Below, in pieces: positions 36,556 through 47,104 of a DNA stretch of 64,000 nucleotides. Numbering within the stretch: position 1 is the first letter of the stretch; each line of letters starts with the position of its first letter. This DNA is from DATJPW01 sp963752855 (GTDB lineage Bacteria; Desulfobacterota; Desulfomonilia; Desulfomonilales; Desulfomonilaceae), in the NCBI GenBank assembly GCA_963752855.1, contig CAVVZX010000009.1:42657-106656 (forward strand), written 5' to 3'. A program made the position numbers and the translations under genes. The notes beneath the pieces are model-generated. The model made no database searches. It had not been told where the DNA came from and worked only from the letters and a program-made list of their open reading frames with translations.

Positions 36556-38643
36556 CTAATCGGCGTATACGCGCGGCCTCCTGCGGCGCTCTACCCATTT
36601 TTTTGCCAGGAAGGCGGCCATAACAACCACTCCGATCACATCCGTTAATGAGGACGGATAAAAAAGGAGGACCGCACCGACGGCGACCACAATTCGCTCT
36701 AGGGTCGATAGGGGTTTGGTGAGATATCCGACTACGGCCACATTCAGGAAAAAGATTGCCAAGATGGAGAGGAGAAATCGAATGGCGATTTGAACCACCG
36801 CCTCACCCACCGGAAACGTCTGAAGGGTAGGAAGGATCAAGAGGCTGGTCCCGCTGAGAGACAGGATGAAGGTAAGCCCAAGCAGATACTTTGGTAATGC
36901 GACCCTGGCGGCATAGACGCCGGTCTTAATTGGGTCGGTCCCAAACACCGAAGCAGCGGCATAAGCTGAAAGGGCTACTGGTGGCGTCACCTCGGCCAGC
37001 ACAGCATAATAAAAGAGAAACATATGCGTGGCCATAAGCGCTACATTCTCGGGAATGCCGTTCATCATGGCCAACTTCTGTATGGCAGGCGCGGTGAGGG
37101 CGGAGGTGAGGACATAAGTGGCTATAGGAGGGACACCCATCCCCAACAGGAGGCTGAAAAACGCTGTAAACAACGTCGCAAAGATGAGACTGCTTCCGCT
37201 CACGTTCATGAGAAACAGGGAAAACTTTGAGGCAAGCCCGCTCATGACCATCATGGCCATTATCATGTTGGCGGCGATGACCGCGCTGGCTATCGGAAGA
37301 AGGAAGATGATCCCCTCGGAAAGGGCATCAAACACTCTCTTTACAGGGGGTCTGACGGTCTTGTCCGCAAAGGCGAAGATCACGAAAAGCGTGGCCGCTA
37401 AGCTCACTGTGATGCTGATGGCGAAACCTCTGTAGATCATCACGACGATGAACAGGATCGGCACAAATGCATAGCAGTAGCGTTTGAAATAGGAAAAATC
37501 GATATCCGCCCTTAACGTCGTCTGCGGAAGCTTGACCTTCCTCACATAGAGTTCGTTATAGGTGGCAATCCCAAAAAGGTAGAGGAGCATCGGTCCGAGA
37601 GTCATGACGATGATCTGGGAGTACGGGATAGACAATAGCTCCACCATCAGAAAGGCGATCGTCCCTAGGACCGGTGGGGTAATATATGCGATGGTCCCCA
37701 CTGTGGCGACGATTCCTGCGGCATAGTGTACGTCGTAACCTACTTTCTCATAAAGAGGCTTTGTCAGAGTTGCCACAAATTGGGTGTCTGCGGCGCCCGA
37801 ACCGGAGATCATACCCATGAGTACGGCCATGATGGAACTGGTCCTGCCGGGGGAGGCAGGGCTTCGGCCGACACAAAGGAGCGCTGTGTTCGCTATGATC
37901 TCCCCGAAATTCATCCTGGCAATGACAGCCCCGAGAGTGGTGAAATAGATAAGGTACTTAACCGAAACTCCGGTAATCGTTCCGAAAATGCCCGCCTCTG
38001 TCTCGCAGTACATCTTCCCGAGGAGCATGTCGAGATCAAAGCCGGGGTTGGCCCACGTGGCCGGTAGAAGGTAGCCGTAGAGGTTGTAGAGGAAGAAGAG
38101 CATCACAAGGATCGGCATGATGGGACCGCTCAACCGGAAGATCACCCCAAGCACGAGCAGCGTTTCGCTTAAGGACATCACCAGATCCCACGGTTCGGGG
38201 GTGATGGCGCGATAGATCAGCGTCTCGTAGTTGATGACCAGATAGAGAAACGGCAAAAAGCTCAACGCTGCGCATATAATGTTCGCCGGCTTCTGGGTGG
38301 ACGGAATCATGGGGGGGATCATTGTGCAGGCCCATACGAATACGGCAAAGATCTTTAAAGGAGTGGGCATCGACAATTGGACGAACTCAAACAGGACCGA
38401 GCCCGTAAGCAGGGCAAGCGCAAGGCCTCCACCGATGTTTCTGTCCTTTGTTTGTACGAAACTCAGCAAATAGCCTATTAAAGCAATCAGGAAGACGTGA
38501 GTTGCCCTCTGGACCTGCGTCAGGTCCAGAACTGAAATGTGGAGGTGGGCAAAGGGCGTGTAAGGATGAACTACGAGGTACAGATGGTAAAGAGTCCCGA
38601 CAATTGCGATGCCGTATACCAGTTTCCTGACTATCTTTTCCAT
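36556..38643 (-). CDS. TRAP transporter fused permease (4TM + 12TM), TAXI type
   Basis: An inner-membrane protein of 695 residues that fuses the small (DctQ-like) and large (DctM-like) TRAP subunits. Helices fill the whole chain. The large-subunit core shows GMISGSGAADTQFVATLTKP, GIVATVGTIAYITPPVLG and LGMGVPPIATYVLTSALTAP. The start at 38643 has GGAGGTGAGG upstream. It imports an organic acid or amino acid with an ion gradient, together with the TAXI binding protein at 39033-40029. It overlaps the DUF1850 gene by 13 bases, so the three genes form one operon. Confidence 0.93.
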   Translation of the reverse strand: MEKIVRKLVYGIAIVGTLYHLYLVVHPYTPFAHLHISVLDLTQVQRATHVFLIALIGYLLSFVQTKDRNIGGGLALALLTGSVLFEFVQLSMPTPLKIFAVFVWACTMIPPMIPSTQKPANIICAALSFLPFLYLVINYETLIYRAITPEPWDLVMSLSETLLVLGVIFRLSGPIMPILVMLFFLYNLYGYLLPATWANPGFDLDMLLGKMYCETEAGIFGTITGVSVKYLIYFTTLGAVIARMNFGEIIANTALLCVGRSPASPGRTSSIMAVLMGMISGSGAADTQFVATLTKPLYEKVGYDVHYAAGIVATVGTIAYITPPVLGTIAFLMVELLSIPYSQIIVMTLGPMLLYLFGIATYNELYVRKVKLPQTTLRADIDFSYFKRYCYAFVPILFIVVMIYRGFAISITVSLAATLFVIFAFADKTVRPPVKRVFDALSEGIIFLLPIASAVIAANMIMAMMVMSGLASKFSLFLMNVSGSSLIFATLFTAFFSLLLGMGVPPIATYVLTSALTAPAIQKLAMMNGIPENVALMATHMFLFYYAVLAEVTPPVALSAYAAASVFGTDPIKTGVYAARVALPKYLLGLTFILSLSGTSLLILPTLQTFPVGEAVVQIAIRFLLSILAIFFLNVAVVGYLTKPLSTLERIVVAVGAVLLFYPSSLTDVIGVVVMAAFLAKKWVERRRRPRVYAD

Positions 38644-39023
38644 AAGAGCCTCACCTCCAAGCAACCGTCTTTCACGTCGAAATCGTAGAAGCCCAATGTC
38701 AGCCTTATCCCCTTAACGGAGCAGAACCGTAACGTATCCGTGGAGTCCTTCGCGACAAGCTCGTTCAGTTTATACAACCCGTTCGTGTAGTAGCCTTCCG
38801 TTGTTTCGTCCGTACTCACCACGAAATCGTGGAAGAGCCCACCTATCCGAAAATGAATTGCAACCGGTCTGTTCGTAACCGAGTTTACAAACCGTATTTG
38901 ACCGGACTGCCAGCGCAGAAGCACCAGCAGTCTGGAACGGTCTTCAGTCTTTACGACGGCAGGTTTGAGACCGGAAACGAGACATATCAGCAGAAGGCCC
39001 AGGATTAAAAAGTGTTTGGCCAT
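38631..39023 (-). CDS. DUF1850 protein of a TRAP-TAXI system
   Basis: A protein of 130 residues with an N-terminal signal or anchor (HFLILGLLLICLVSGLKP) and a beta-rich body (LLVLLRWQSGQIRFVNSVTN, VAIHFRIGGLFHDFVVS). DUF1850 proteins are typically encoded between the TAXI binding protein and the fused permease, as here. Its function is not established; it may help couple the binding protein to the permease at the periplasmic face. It overlaps the permease gene. Confidence 0.85.
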   Translation of the reverse strand: MAKHFLILGLLLICLVSGLKPAVVKTEDRSRLLVLLRWQSGQIRFVNSVTNRPVAIHFRIGGLFHDFVVSTDETTEGYYTNGLYKLNELVAKDSTDTLRFCSVKGIRLTLGFYDFDVKDGCLEVRLLWKR

Positions 39024-39032
39024 GCATCGTCG

Positions 39033-40029
39033 CTATTTCACAAGACCTTTCTCTTTGAAATATTTGATCGCGCCGGGATGGAAGGGAATGGCGGTTTTGC
39101 CGATAAACTTTGCAGTGCTTTCCGGTGTAGTGTCCTTCGCGGCCTTGACCGACACGCGTAGAGTTTCCAGGTTTTCAAAGACCGCTTTGGTCGCTTTGTA
39201 GGCCAGATCATCGGGAGTGGATGCCGGGCACATGAACATGTTCCAGAAGGTGAGAGTGGGCGTGTCGGTTTCGGTGTCATAAACCGTCTTTGGAATGACC
39301 AGACGAGTCGCTCAAGCCCGGAAACTCCTTCAGGAAGGCGGCTACGGCGGGATCCGTTTCAGGAAGTGGCACAATGACGAGCTTGGTCCCTGTGCGTTTC
39401 AGGGTGTTGGCCGTCTCAACGATGGAGCCGGTGGGCAGGCCTCCGGACCAAACGTAGGCATCGATAGTCCCGTTGGTGAGCGCTTCGTCCGATTCTTTGG
39501 CCCCAAGCTTTTCCCACTTTTGAAATTTGCCGGGATCAATCTTGGCGGTCTGGAGCAGGTTCAAGGCGGTGAATTCCGTCCCCGAGCCCGGGGCGCCGGT
39601 GGAGACCCGCTTTCCTTGGAGATCCGCAAGCTTGGTAATCCCGGTTTTATCCGTCGTGATGATGTGCAGGTAGTTTGGATACATCATCCAGAGGATGTCG
39701 GCCTTGACATGCTTTTCCGCAAACTTTGGATGGGTCCCCTTCACGGTCACATAGGCCGTGTCAGGTAAGACGGTGGCAAAGAAAAAGGTGCGCCTTTTTT
39801 CACTCGTCTTGTCGCGGATGAGGAGCATGTTGTCTACGGAGGCGGCCGTTTGCATCGCAGTAGCGGAGGCGATACCTGCCTTGTTCAATATCTCCGCTAC
39901 CTGTGTGCCATAGTAATAGTAAACTCCCCCTATACCGCCTGTGGCAATCACCACATTCTCTTTTTGCGCAAAGGCGTGCACGCCTGTGAGAAGGATCAAT
40001 CCCAGAGCAAGCAGACCGAGTCTCTTCAT
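39033..40029 (-). CDS. TAXI-family TRAP solute-binding protein, one frameshift
   Basis: A signal peptide (MKRLGLLALGLILLTGVHA) precedes the TAXI fold: VVIATGGIGGVYYYYGTQVA is the family's opening motif, followed by LADLQGKRVSTGAPGSGTE and AYVWSGGLPTGSI. One extra base near 39295 breaks the frame after KEFPGL. The sequence continues as VIPKTVYDTETDTPTL and ends KYFKEKGLVK at 39033. The corrected length is about 330 residues. It captures the substrate in the periplasm for the fused permease downstream. Glutamate and C4 acids are known substrates of relatives; none can be assigned here. Confidence 0.88.
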
Positions 40030-40069
40030 AGATTTCTCCTTTGCTGAAAAGTAGGTAAAAGCTAGAGAG

Positions 40070-40290
40070 GTTGTAATCGGAATAATGCGGCTGTCTTGCC
40101 ATGCTGAGCGTCATGGCGCCCTGGAGGGGTCGAGGGATATCTCCGCTGCCCCTGAAAAGGTCTCCGTTCGCAGTCCCACACGACCGGACACAAAACCCTC
40201 GGCGCCTTGCTAAGAAAGCTACGTCTTTCCTGCTCTTGAACGTACCTCACCGTACGCTCCACCGTCAACCAAAATTCTGTCGGCTCTCAC
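40070..40290. repeat. Dispersed repeat, copy A (partner at 47105-47312)
   Basis: A stretch of about 200 bases resembles 47105-47312. Matching blocks in the same order include ggaataatgcggc/ggaattatgcggc, tcccacacg/tcccacaag, caaaacc, cgccttgct/caccttgct and tttcctg, then ccgtcaa/ccggtcaa near the end. Reading frames do not stay in register between the copies, so it is probably non-coding. Function unknown. Confidence 0.45.
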
Positions 40291-40348
40291 CCGAATACAG
40301 CGCGGCAATGTCAAGCCAAAGGAAACGCCGACGCGCTCCGGGCGGGCC

Positions 40349-40615
40349 TTGCTGCTGAAAGTTGACAGCGTGCCTGAGATGTTGTGGGTAATTGCCACGT
40401 CGTTTGCAGGTGTTTTCGCATTTGCAGCAGCGGCGTCCGGATGGCTTCTCAGGGGAACAACCTGGATCGAGCGAATACTGCTGGCAGCGGCCGGATTGAG
40501 CTTGCTCAGTCCGACAATATGGGGCGATATCCTGGGGATTGCTCTAATGGGTGTGGCCGTTCTTCTGCAGGTCTTTGTGAAAGGAGCCGAGGAGTTACCT
40601 GCCGCTGGTTCATGA
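40349..40615 (+). pseudogene. C-terminal remnant of a second TRAP fused permease
   Basis: An 88-codon frame with two hydrophobic helices (VIATSFAGVFAFAAAASGW, then ILLAAAGLSLLSPTIWGDIL and GIALMGVAVLLQVFV). The order, and the small cytoplasmic link with TIWGDILGI, resemble the last segment of TAXI-type fused permeases (compare LTDVIGVVVMAAFL near the end of the permease at 36556-38643). The rest of the gene is absent upstream, where the dispersed repeat begins. Likely the stump of a deleted transporter on the opposite strand. Confidence 0.45.
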
Positions 40616-40660
40616 CAGTTGTTTCCTTATGGCTTTGCTGCTGGCGCCAGGGGACGATGG

Positions 40661-43219
40661 TTAGGAACTTCTTCGTTTTTCCAATAAGAGCAACACAGCC
40701 GGCAATGTGGTCAGTGTGAGCGGGACAGCGGCCAACATGCCAATTATCATAGCCCAGCCGAGAAACTCGAGGGAATAATGCCTTGAGGTCAGCATGGAAA
40801 CAAAGCCCATGATAATGGTCATAGACACCACCATGGCCCGCGGCGTAACCCTAGTAGTGGCCTTGGCTATTGAACCGCCTTCTTCAAATAGGCTTCCCGT
40901 AACTATATGCGCCCCATTGTGTATTCCGAACCCGAAAATCAGAGGAGCGACACAGACCATGGAGAATGGGAGCCCCATACCGGCGGCCCCAGAACTCCGA
41001 GAGTAATACACAAGGCGCCGAGCATGGGGATAAGGCATAACGCAACCCCTCCGGGACGCGGCAAGATAAGGAAAAAGATGAGGACAACCCCGAAGAACGC
41101 GTATAGACCTAACCTTAAAAGCTCCGATACAAGATTCGAAAGTATGGCCTCCATCGCCTGTCGTGTTCCGGATATGTTTACCTGAACGGGTAATTTCTTT
41201 ACAGCTTCCAGTATCCGGCGATCAGCTTTCTTGAGGTCCTCCGGATTGGTGATGTTTTCCGAGTATCTTATTTGGGTCAGAAATCGGTATTTTCCCTTGA
41301 TCTTTGCCACATACCACGACCGCTCTAATTCGCCGAAACCACTTTGAATCTTTTCTAGAGGGGTTGTTTGGGTGTCCTTGAGAATGGCGCCAATGGAATT
41401 GAATGACTGTTCCATTGTTTCGCTGGCGCTTGCAGAGAGGCTGGAGTCCTGGAGTTCAGCTTTAAACGCTTTTTCAAGTCCCGGCCATGATGTGTATACT
41501 TCAGAAAGAACTCCAACATTCTTTTTTGCGACGGAATCCGGAGACATGAGATAAGATATGGAATCGAACGAAGCAATATCACCACGTTCCGCCATCAAAT
41601 CTTCGAGAATCCGATCCAGGCGCCGCTGAACTGAGAGACCCAATTGCAGGTCCTCAACGTCGAAGCATAGGTTAGTGGGTTTCGAAAAGTTAGAATGGAA
41701 TTTCTGTGAGATCTTGTCGGAAATTTTCATGGAATTCATGTCTCTGGCAAGAAAAACCTTAAACAAATCTTTCTCATAAGAAATACGCGACGCGAAGAAC
41801 AGGCCCGCCTGCAACAGCCAGTACGGAAATTGTTACAATTACTCCCGGGCTCCGCTGGAATAAAGTCGACAAAGTCTTAAATGACACACGTATCTTCGGG
41901 AAATGATCTTTCTCGCGAGCTGAAGCCACCGTAACCAACGCGGGGACAAGGAACAGGGTTGATATCAAGGTCAAAGCCAATCCTGAAGCGCCTAAATAGC
42001 CGAATTGAGCTAGGGCTGGTTGGTTCGAAAGGCAGAGACAGAGGAAAGCAAGAATTCCGGTTAGCGCGCCCAATACCACGGGCGGCCCGGTTTGCTCATA
42101 AGCCGTAAAAATGGCTGATTTGGGAGGGACGCCCTTATCAATCTCCTCTCTCAAACGTCCCCAGAGATGCTCTCCATACTCGGTTCCCAAGCCGAGGAGG
42201 ACCCCGGTCGCGCCCATGACAACCGGATTGATTTCATTGTAACTCAGATACATGATTGCGTAGTTTGGCCCGATCCCAGCCGCAAGAGAGATCAGCAAGA
42301 GCACTGCGGACCAAAAACTCCGGTAAACACCTAGAAGAAGAGCCAGCACGAGGCCGAAAGAACACAGCACAATAGTCAAGCTTTCTCGGTCGAAAATGGC
42401 CCCCGATTCCTGCTGAAATACCATTTTTCCGGTAAGATACCATTTCAACCCTTTGAACTGTGGTCCCACATCCGGGATTGTCTTGATCAACGAAGAGATC
42501 TTTTCCGGGATAACTTCGTTCAGCCGATTCAATAACTCCTCTCCTCGGACTATATCGTGACTGGGGAAATCGGGCGTGACCTGCACCAGATAAAAGGTGC
42601 TATCAGGGCTGGCAATCAGCATGTACATGTCACCCAGACTGATCGAACCAATCCTCTTCTTCATAGATTCGGCGACGAACTGGCCAAGCTCCAGTGGATC
42701 TTCCAAGATGAGTTTTTGCAGATAAGAGTTGTCAAGCAGGAACAGTCGATTGGTATTTTTTCGCAAAGCGTCTTTTGAACCCTGAACGCTAAGTATTTTC
42801 CGAATTTGTTCCCTCTCGCTACCATTCATTCCGAGGAGAAATTGTTTCAGTAGCCGTTCAGTCTGTTCTTCGTTTTCCGGATCAACGAACTGATACCGGA
42901 CCCGGCGAACCCCGGGAACCTGCTCAATGGTATCTCCGAGGCCTTTTATAAACGGAAGTCGGGCCGCGCCGGGAGGTTCCGGAAAGGCTAAGACAAGGAT
43001 CAATGCGTCTTCTTCACCGAAGATTTCACTATTTTCCCTTGCCAAGGTGATGACCGGGTTTGTTTCCCCCACTCCTGAAATGAGATCAGTGCTTATTTTG
43101 AGGAAGGGCAGCGTCGAGAAACCGGCCACGGAAATCGCGAGGAAAATGGCGATCACTAGACGAGGAAATTCCGCTGCAAATTTGCAGATCCGCGACAGCA
43201 AGTGAACGAGTAAACGCAT
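40661..43219 (-). CDS. RND/MMPL-family exporter (HAE3 type), two frameshifts
   Basis: An inner-membrane protein of about 850 residues with two halves, each having a periplasmic domain and a cluster of helices. First half: LVIAIFLAISVAGFSTLPF, the loop LISGVGETNPVITLARE, then ATGVLLGLGTEYGEHLWGR with the charged residues of the proton path. Second half: LSNLVSELLRLGLYAFFGVV and GFGIHNGAHIVTGSLFEEGG. Frame changes lie near 41800 (an extra base) and near 40995 (a missing base in a G-run). Relatives move lipids, hopanoids or hydrophobic compounds. It stands alone; hopanoid transport is one option, unsupported by neighbours. Confidence 0.82.
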
Positions 43220-43949
43220 CAGTTATCCCACGGGCTCATAATTTTGAATCAGAGGCGCTTTTGACGACCGCGCATATTAGAAATTCCACTGTTCCAAAAA
43301 ATAATAATTTGAAGATAGCAAAACAATTTAGTCAAATCCCTCGCTTATACAAGAACCGCTGTTTGCAATCCCAATATATATCCAGCAATGAACTGGGTCG
43401 AATAGTCACAAGCCTCCTTCGACAGGATCGCGCGGTCCACCCTTATAGGAAACAACAATCGTCCTTTATTTGCAAGTACCTGGTTTATCATGAGGCATTG
43501 AAACCTGATTACGATAGTGACCCAAGAACCCAACATCATTCCAATTATTTTAATGGGCATCCTTCAATCGCGAGGTTCGTGCCCACTGCACGTTGATCTT
43601 GGGTTAATGGAAAGTAAAAATGTTTCGATATCAGTTTATTTAGTTGTTCAAGTCGTGAATCCGTTCCATGTTTCCGGGACCGATGCGCCAACCGGCAAGA
43701 ATCCAAAAATACCTTCTTTACGGGCCGGCGCGCTCTTTCCTGTTTTAATCATCAATCCCATACGAAGCATGTAGCAACTGATTCCTTACCTCCTCAACTT
43801 CTGCCTAACGGCCAGTGCAAGAAGACCTATCAGGACAGGGCCGAAGATGCTTTAAAGTGCAGAGATAAGCGGCACGACACACTTCTCCGGAATTTGGTTT
43901 ATTAAGGTTGTCCGGCGGAATCTGCCTGGTCAATGCCGAAAATTGTTCC
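43220..43949. other. Intergenic stretch without a supported gene
   Basis: About 730 AT-richer bases. On the minus strand near 43791-43853 the reading SIFGPVLIGLLALAVRQKLR followed by a stop looks like a C-terminal membrane anchor, but no gene body could be attached to it. Confidence 0.4.
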
Positions 43950-44661
43950 CTATCTCGGAAACTTCAGGGAGAAATTGGAAATCACGGCTATTTCAACAGT
44001 TGCGTCTTTGGCGCTGCAATCCCAGGCATGGCCGCCGGCCTTTTTATCCTCGGTGATAAAGTGGAAATGATAGCCCGGAGCGTTAACACCATCCATGTAA
44101 TTGGGGAACCGGAAGCCTACCAGAGTCCCTCGAACATTCTTTAGCTCGAATTGAACTTGACTGCTTGAGAGCTTCCTCCAGTCCCGGATACGGCTTTTCC
44201 TGCCTGGGCACGCTCCTTACATTAACGTGCTCGAAGTCTGCGGTAACTCTCACGGCCAATATGCAGTCCTCGTCCGTTTGCTGGTCCACAGCGTCTATCA
44301 ACTCCTTTGGCTTATTGATTCTGGGCAATGACAGCTTCTTGTCCGGGGTGAAGAATGTCATTACCGCAAAGGGGGTCTTGGAGTCATCGGGAATGGAATG
44401 AACGCTGCCATCGGCTTTGACCTGAAAGAATTCTCCGTTCAGGGCCACCATTTCTCCATCCAGGCCATTCACGGTTCCCAGGCCGAAATCTCCTTGTTTC
44501 TTGAGTTCTCCGAAGGTTGTTTCTGTCTCTAACAAGCCCTGTTTCAAAGCATGGAATGTCGACACTTGGAAAACGGAATGGTCCGCGGATTGCGCGTACA
44601 GCAGGCCCGATAGAGCAACCAAAAGAACCGGAATCAAAAAAATCGCGGATAGCCTTCTCAT
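43950..44661 (-). CDS. budA: Secreted alpha-acetolactate decarboxylase, one frameshift
   Basis: The enzyme converts acetolactate to acetoin. A signal peptide (IFLIPVLLVALSGLLYAQS) precedes the family core: VFQVSTFHALKQGLLETETT, FGLGTVNGLDGEMVALNGE and KTPFAVMTFF. After one extra base near 44155 the frame continues VQFELKNVRGTLVGFRFP, NAPGYHFHFITEDKKAGGHA, which holds the three zinc-binding His residues, and ends SNFSLKFPR. The corrected length is about 236 residues. Export from the cytoplasm is known for some AlsD-type enzymes. No acetolactate synthase gene is adjacent. Confidence 0.88.
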
Positions 44662-44864
44662 TCGCCCTCCTCATGGATAATGAATTGCGTGCTCCTAGCC
44701 ACTAATATGGATACCATGATCTTAACATAAATCAGCAAAGCCCTTTCCAGGTGATCTGTGTATCAGATAAATGCTCAGGTCGAGCGCTCCAGGTCTTGAC
44801 TCGCCTTTGAGAGGAATTAACTTCGTTGCAAGACGATGCAATTTAATACCATTGGAGGATAGCC

Positions 44865-45266
44865 ATGCGAAGCAAATATATTTTCACTCCGGGTGTGGTC
44901 AGCCTCTTATTGGCCTTAGCTTTACTCTCTTCATTTCCAACGATGGGGTTCAGCGAAGACTATTATGGGGCGATCGCTTGCACGCGAAACTGTGGGCAAT
45001 GGACCAGCGCCAACAATTCTTCCTCACAGCAAGAGGCCGAGGCGAAAGCCGTCGCCGATTGCCAACAGAAGTACGGTACCAAATGTAAATCAGTCCATTG
45101 GTTCAGAAATGCGTGTGGCGCTCTCGCTACCTCAAGTAACGGCGCTTGGGCTGCCGATTCGGGCGATTCAGAAGACCAAGTGCGACAAAAAGTCCTTGAC
45201 GCGTGCAGCACGAAATACAACGGGAAGGACTGCAAGATAAGTATTTTGGAGTGCACTGAGTGGTGA
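44865..45266 (+). CDS. Secreted DUF4189-domain protein (copy 1)
   Basis: A protein of 133 residues with a signal peptide (VVSLLLALALLSSFPTMGFS). The mature part starts YYGAIACTRNCGQW and has the DUF4189 pattern: AEAKAVADCQQKYG, then WFRNACGALATSSNGAW, then KVLDACSTKYNGKDCKISIL, with six or more Cys that could form disulfides. Function unknown. It precedes a paralogue at 46211-46604 by about 950 bases. The ribosome-binding site is GGAGGA. Confidence 0.78.
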   Translation: MRSKYIFTPGVVSLLLALALLSSFPTMGFSEDYYGAIACTRNCGQWTSANNSSSQQEAEAKAVADCQQKYGTKCKSVHWFRNACGALATSSNGAWAADSGDSEDQVRQKVLDACSTKYNGKDCKISILECTEW

Positions 45267-45467
45267 CGATCATCGGCGGATCACAGGGTCTGCTTATTGG
45301 ACGCTACCTATATCGGACCACAGCCAATAAGAGGTCAGTCCTCAGCCGATTGACCTCTTTACATATTTGGAGCGCCGAGCATGGCTCTTTTATCACAGGT
45401 GATACAAAACAAGTCAGCTAACGTCACAAACTAACGGCCACCCTACTAAATTGGCCCAAACTGAAAA

Positions 45468-45762
45468 TCACTTGTAAGCGGCGTCAGTTAATTCCGGCCG
45501 TACCAGCACTGATTCATCACGAGTCACCGGCACCGGAACAAAAGGATACGAGAGCCACGATACCGGCGCGCTGGGACGCCACCCGAAACCGTAATAAGCT
45601 GCGGGAGGGACGTGGCTATAACCGAACGGCACGCCGGCCGGGACAATATACTGCAATCCATGATTTGGCACGATTGCGCCCCCGGGAACAACACTGAATT
45701 GCGCCACGGCTGACGAACACAGCAAGGAGGAACAAAACCAAAGTTACCAACAACTTACACAT
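45468..45762 (-). CDS. Small secreted Pro/Tyr-rich protein, one frameshift
   Basis: ATG 45762 follows GGGGAGATC. A signal peptide (KLLVTLVLFLLAV, then after a shift near 45720 SSAVAQ) leads to a mature chain of about 75 residues rich in Pro, Tyr, Val and aromatic residues (VPAGVPFGYSHVPPAAYYGF). No family was recognised. It lies between the two DUF4189 genes on the opposite strand. Confidence 0.45.
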
Positions 45763-46210
45763 AGTTGATCTCCCCGCAGGGTTTACATTTGGACGGTAAC
45801 CACTTGCCGTCCTCGGGTCTTTCTCTGACAGGTGAGGTCAGATTAATTAAACTTGCTTAGCTGATCGAGTCTACCTCATATCTCTTTCGATTAAAATCAA
45901 AAAATTCTTCCATGAGCGCCCTCGTGACGGTCTCTTTCCGCTACCAGACTTGCAAGGATAGAAAACACTGCTGGACAAGCCAGCAGTGGCACCCAAACCA
46001 CGATTACCATCTGTTACATGCCAACTGAAAACGACAGAACTTTTGAGAACTGGTATAGAACCCCGGCCCCCCCCGCAAAGAAGCCTCTTGACAACCCGTT
46101 GCCTAATGCCCGTTTTTGCAACGATTGCCTTAACGGACGCGGGTGAACATATTTTGGATGAATTGCTGATTTGGTCGGCAGAAAATTCTGCGGATATGGA
46201 GGATGAGATA
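45763..46210. other. Intergenic stretch
   Basis: About 450 bases between divergent small genes. Open frames here run against each other without ribosome-binding sites; no gene or repeat is supported. Confidence 0.4.
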
Positions 46211-46604
46211 ATGAGAGCGTCGGTGCGTTTCACAATATTTGCTGTTGTATCAATGGTCGCGATTGGTCAGATCGCATTGTGGCTTTTCCCGGTAGAGGCC
46301 CAGGCGCAGGATAACTACGGCGCCATAGCGTATTCTTCTTCTACAGGCCGCTACGGCTACTCGTATGATTTTGGGAGCCGAGGGGAAGCTGAAGACTATG
46401 CCATATCGAAGTGTGGCAGAGGAGACTGCGTGGTGAAAGTCTGGTTCAAGAATGCTTGCGGAGCGCTGGCTGTGGGCCGACGCGGCGCTCTCGGATGGGG
46501 CTTGGCCGGATCGAGGGGATCGGCGGAGGATCGCGCTTTGAGCGAGTGTCAGTCAAGGACCTCGGGATGTAGCGTACCGTACTTGGGCATGCACGACCCG
46601 CTGA
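46211..46604 (+). CDS. Secreted DUF4189-domain protein (copy 2), one frameshift
   Basis: A signal peptide (FAVVSMVAIGQIALWLFPVE, cleavage near AQAQ) is followed by DNYGAIAYSSSTGRYGYSYD, then EAEDYAISKCGRGDCVVKVW and FKNACGALAVGRRGALGWG, the DUF4189 core. One extra base near 46576 distorts the end; in the corrected frame it finishes SVRTWACTTR with a stop at 46602-46604, the usual family ending. About 130 residues. It is a paralogue of the gene at 44865, with moderate identity by eye. Function unknown. Confidence 0.75.
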
Positions 46605-46682
46605 GGGCTTTGTGTCACAGCATATCGACCCGAATTATGTGCAACTGACGGCGGGGATGGAGATGACAGGCTTTGTTAGGCG

Positions 46683-47064
46683 TTACCCGGCCGCAATTAG
46701 CCATTCGATTGCATCCTCGAAAGAAGTGAATGCGCTGACTTGGAAGCCTCTGTTTTTGGCGCAAAGTGCGAAGAACTCTGCTTGGTCGAATCGTTCAAGC
46801 GGACAAAGAACGGCCGTCTTTCGAGAAAAGGCCTCACGAAGCTTGCTGAGTTCAGCCGCCAGATGCCAAAGGTAGCCAAAGGTAGGTTACAGACATTTCT
46901 GACTGAGCGTTTCGAGTGTCTAGGATTATTGCGTAGTCCACCAAATGGACCGAGGCTGACGCGACCTCCACAAGCAATTCCTTACTCTTTTCAAAATCGA
47001 GCTGTCCTTCCGGGGTCGCTCTGATGAAGTCTTGCGCGTGGATAATTCTGATATCAGTTGGCAT
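46683..47064 (-). CDS. SpoIIAA/STAS-like hypothetical protein, one frameshift
   Basis: The N-terminal half reads MPTDIRIIHAQDFIRATPEG, then LVEVASASVHLVDYAIILD. After a one-base shift near 46868 the second half reads LSKLREAFSRKTAVLCPLER, then AKNRGFQVSAFTSFEDAIEW and a stop. The alternation of strands and helices and the final F.S.EDAIEWL motif resemble small SpoIIAA-like proteins of unknown role. About 126 residues, cytoplasmic. Moderate confidence in the reconstruction, low in function. Confidence 0.5.
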
Positions 47065-47104
47065 TGTTTGCTCCTACCAGGTTTGTTGACGCCCTACTGA
47101 TGTT

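Noticed and set aside
43790..43855. A possible sorting or anchor tail (IFGPVLIGLLALAVRQ) before a stop on the minus strand
   Set aside because: No upstream gene body could be joined to it, even allowing a frame change.
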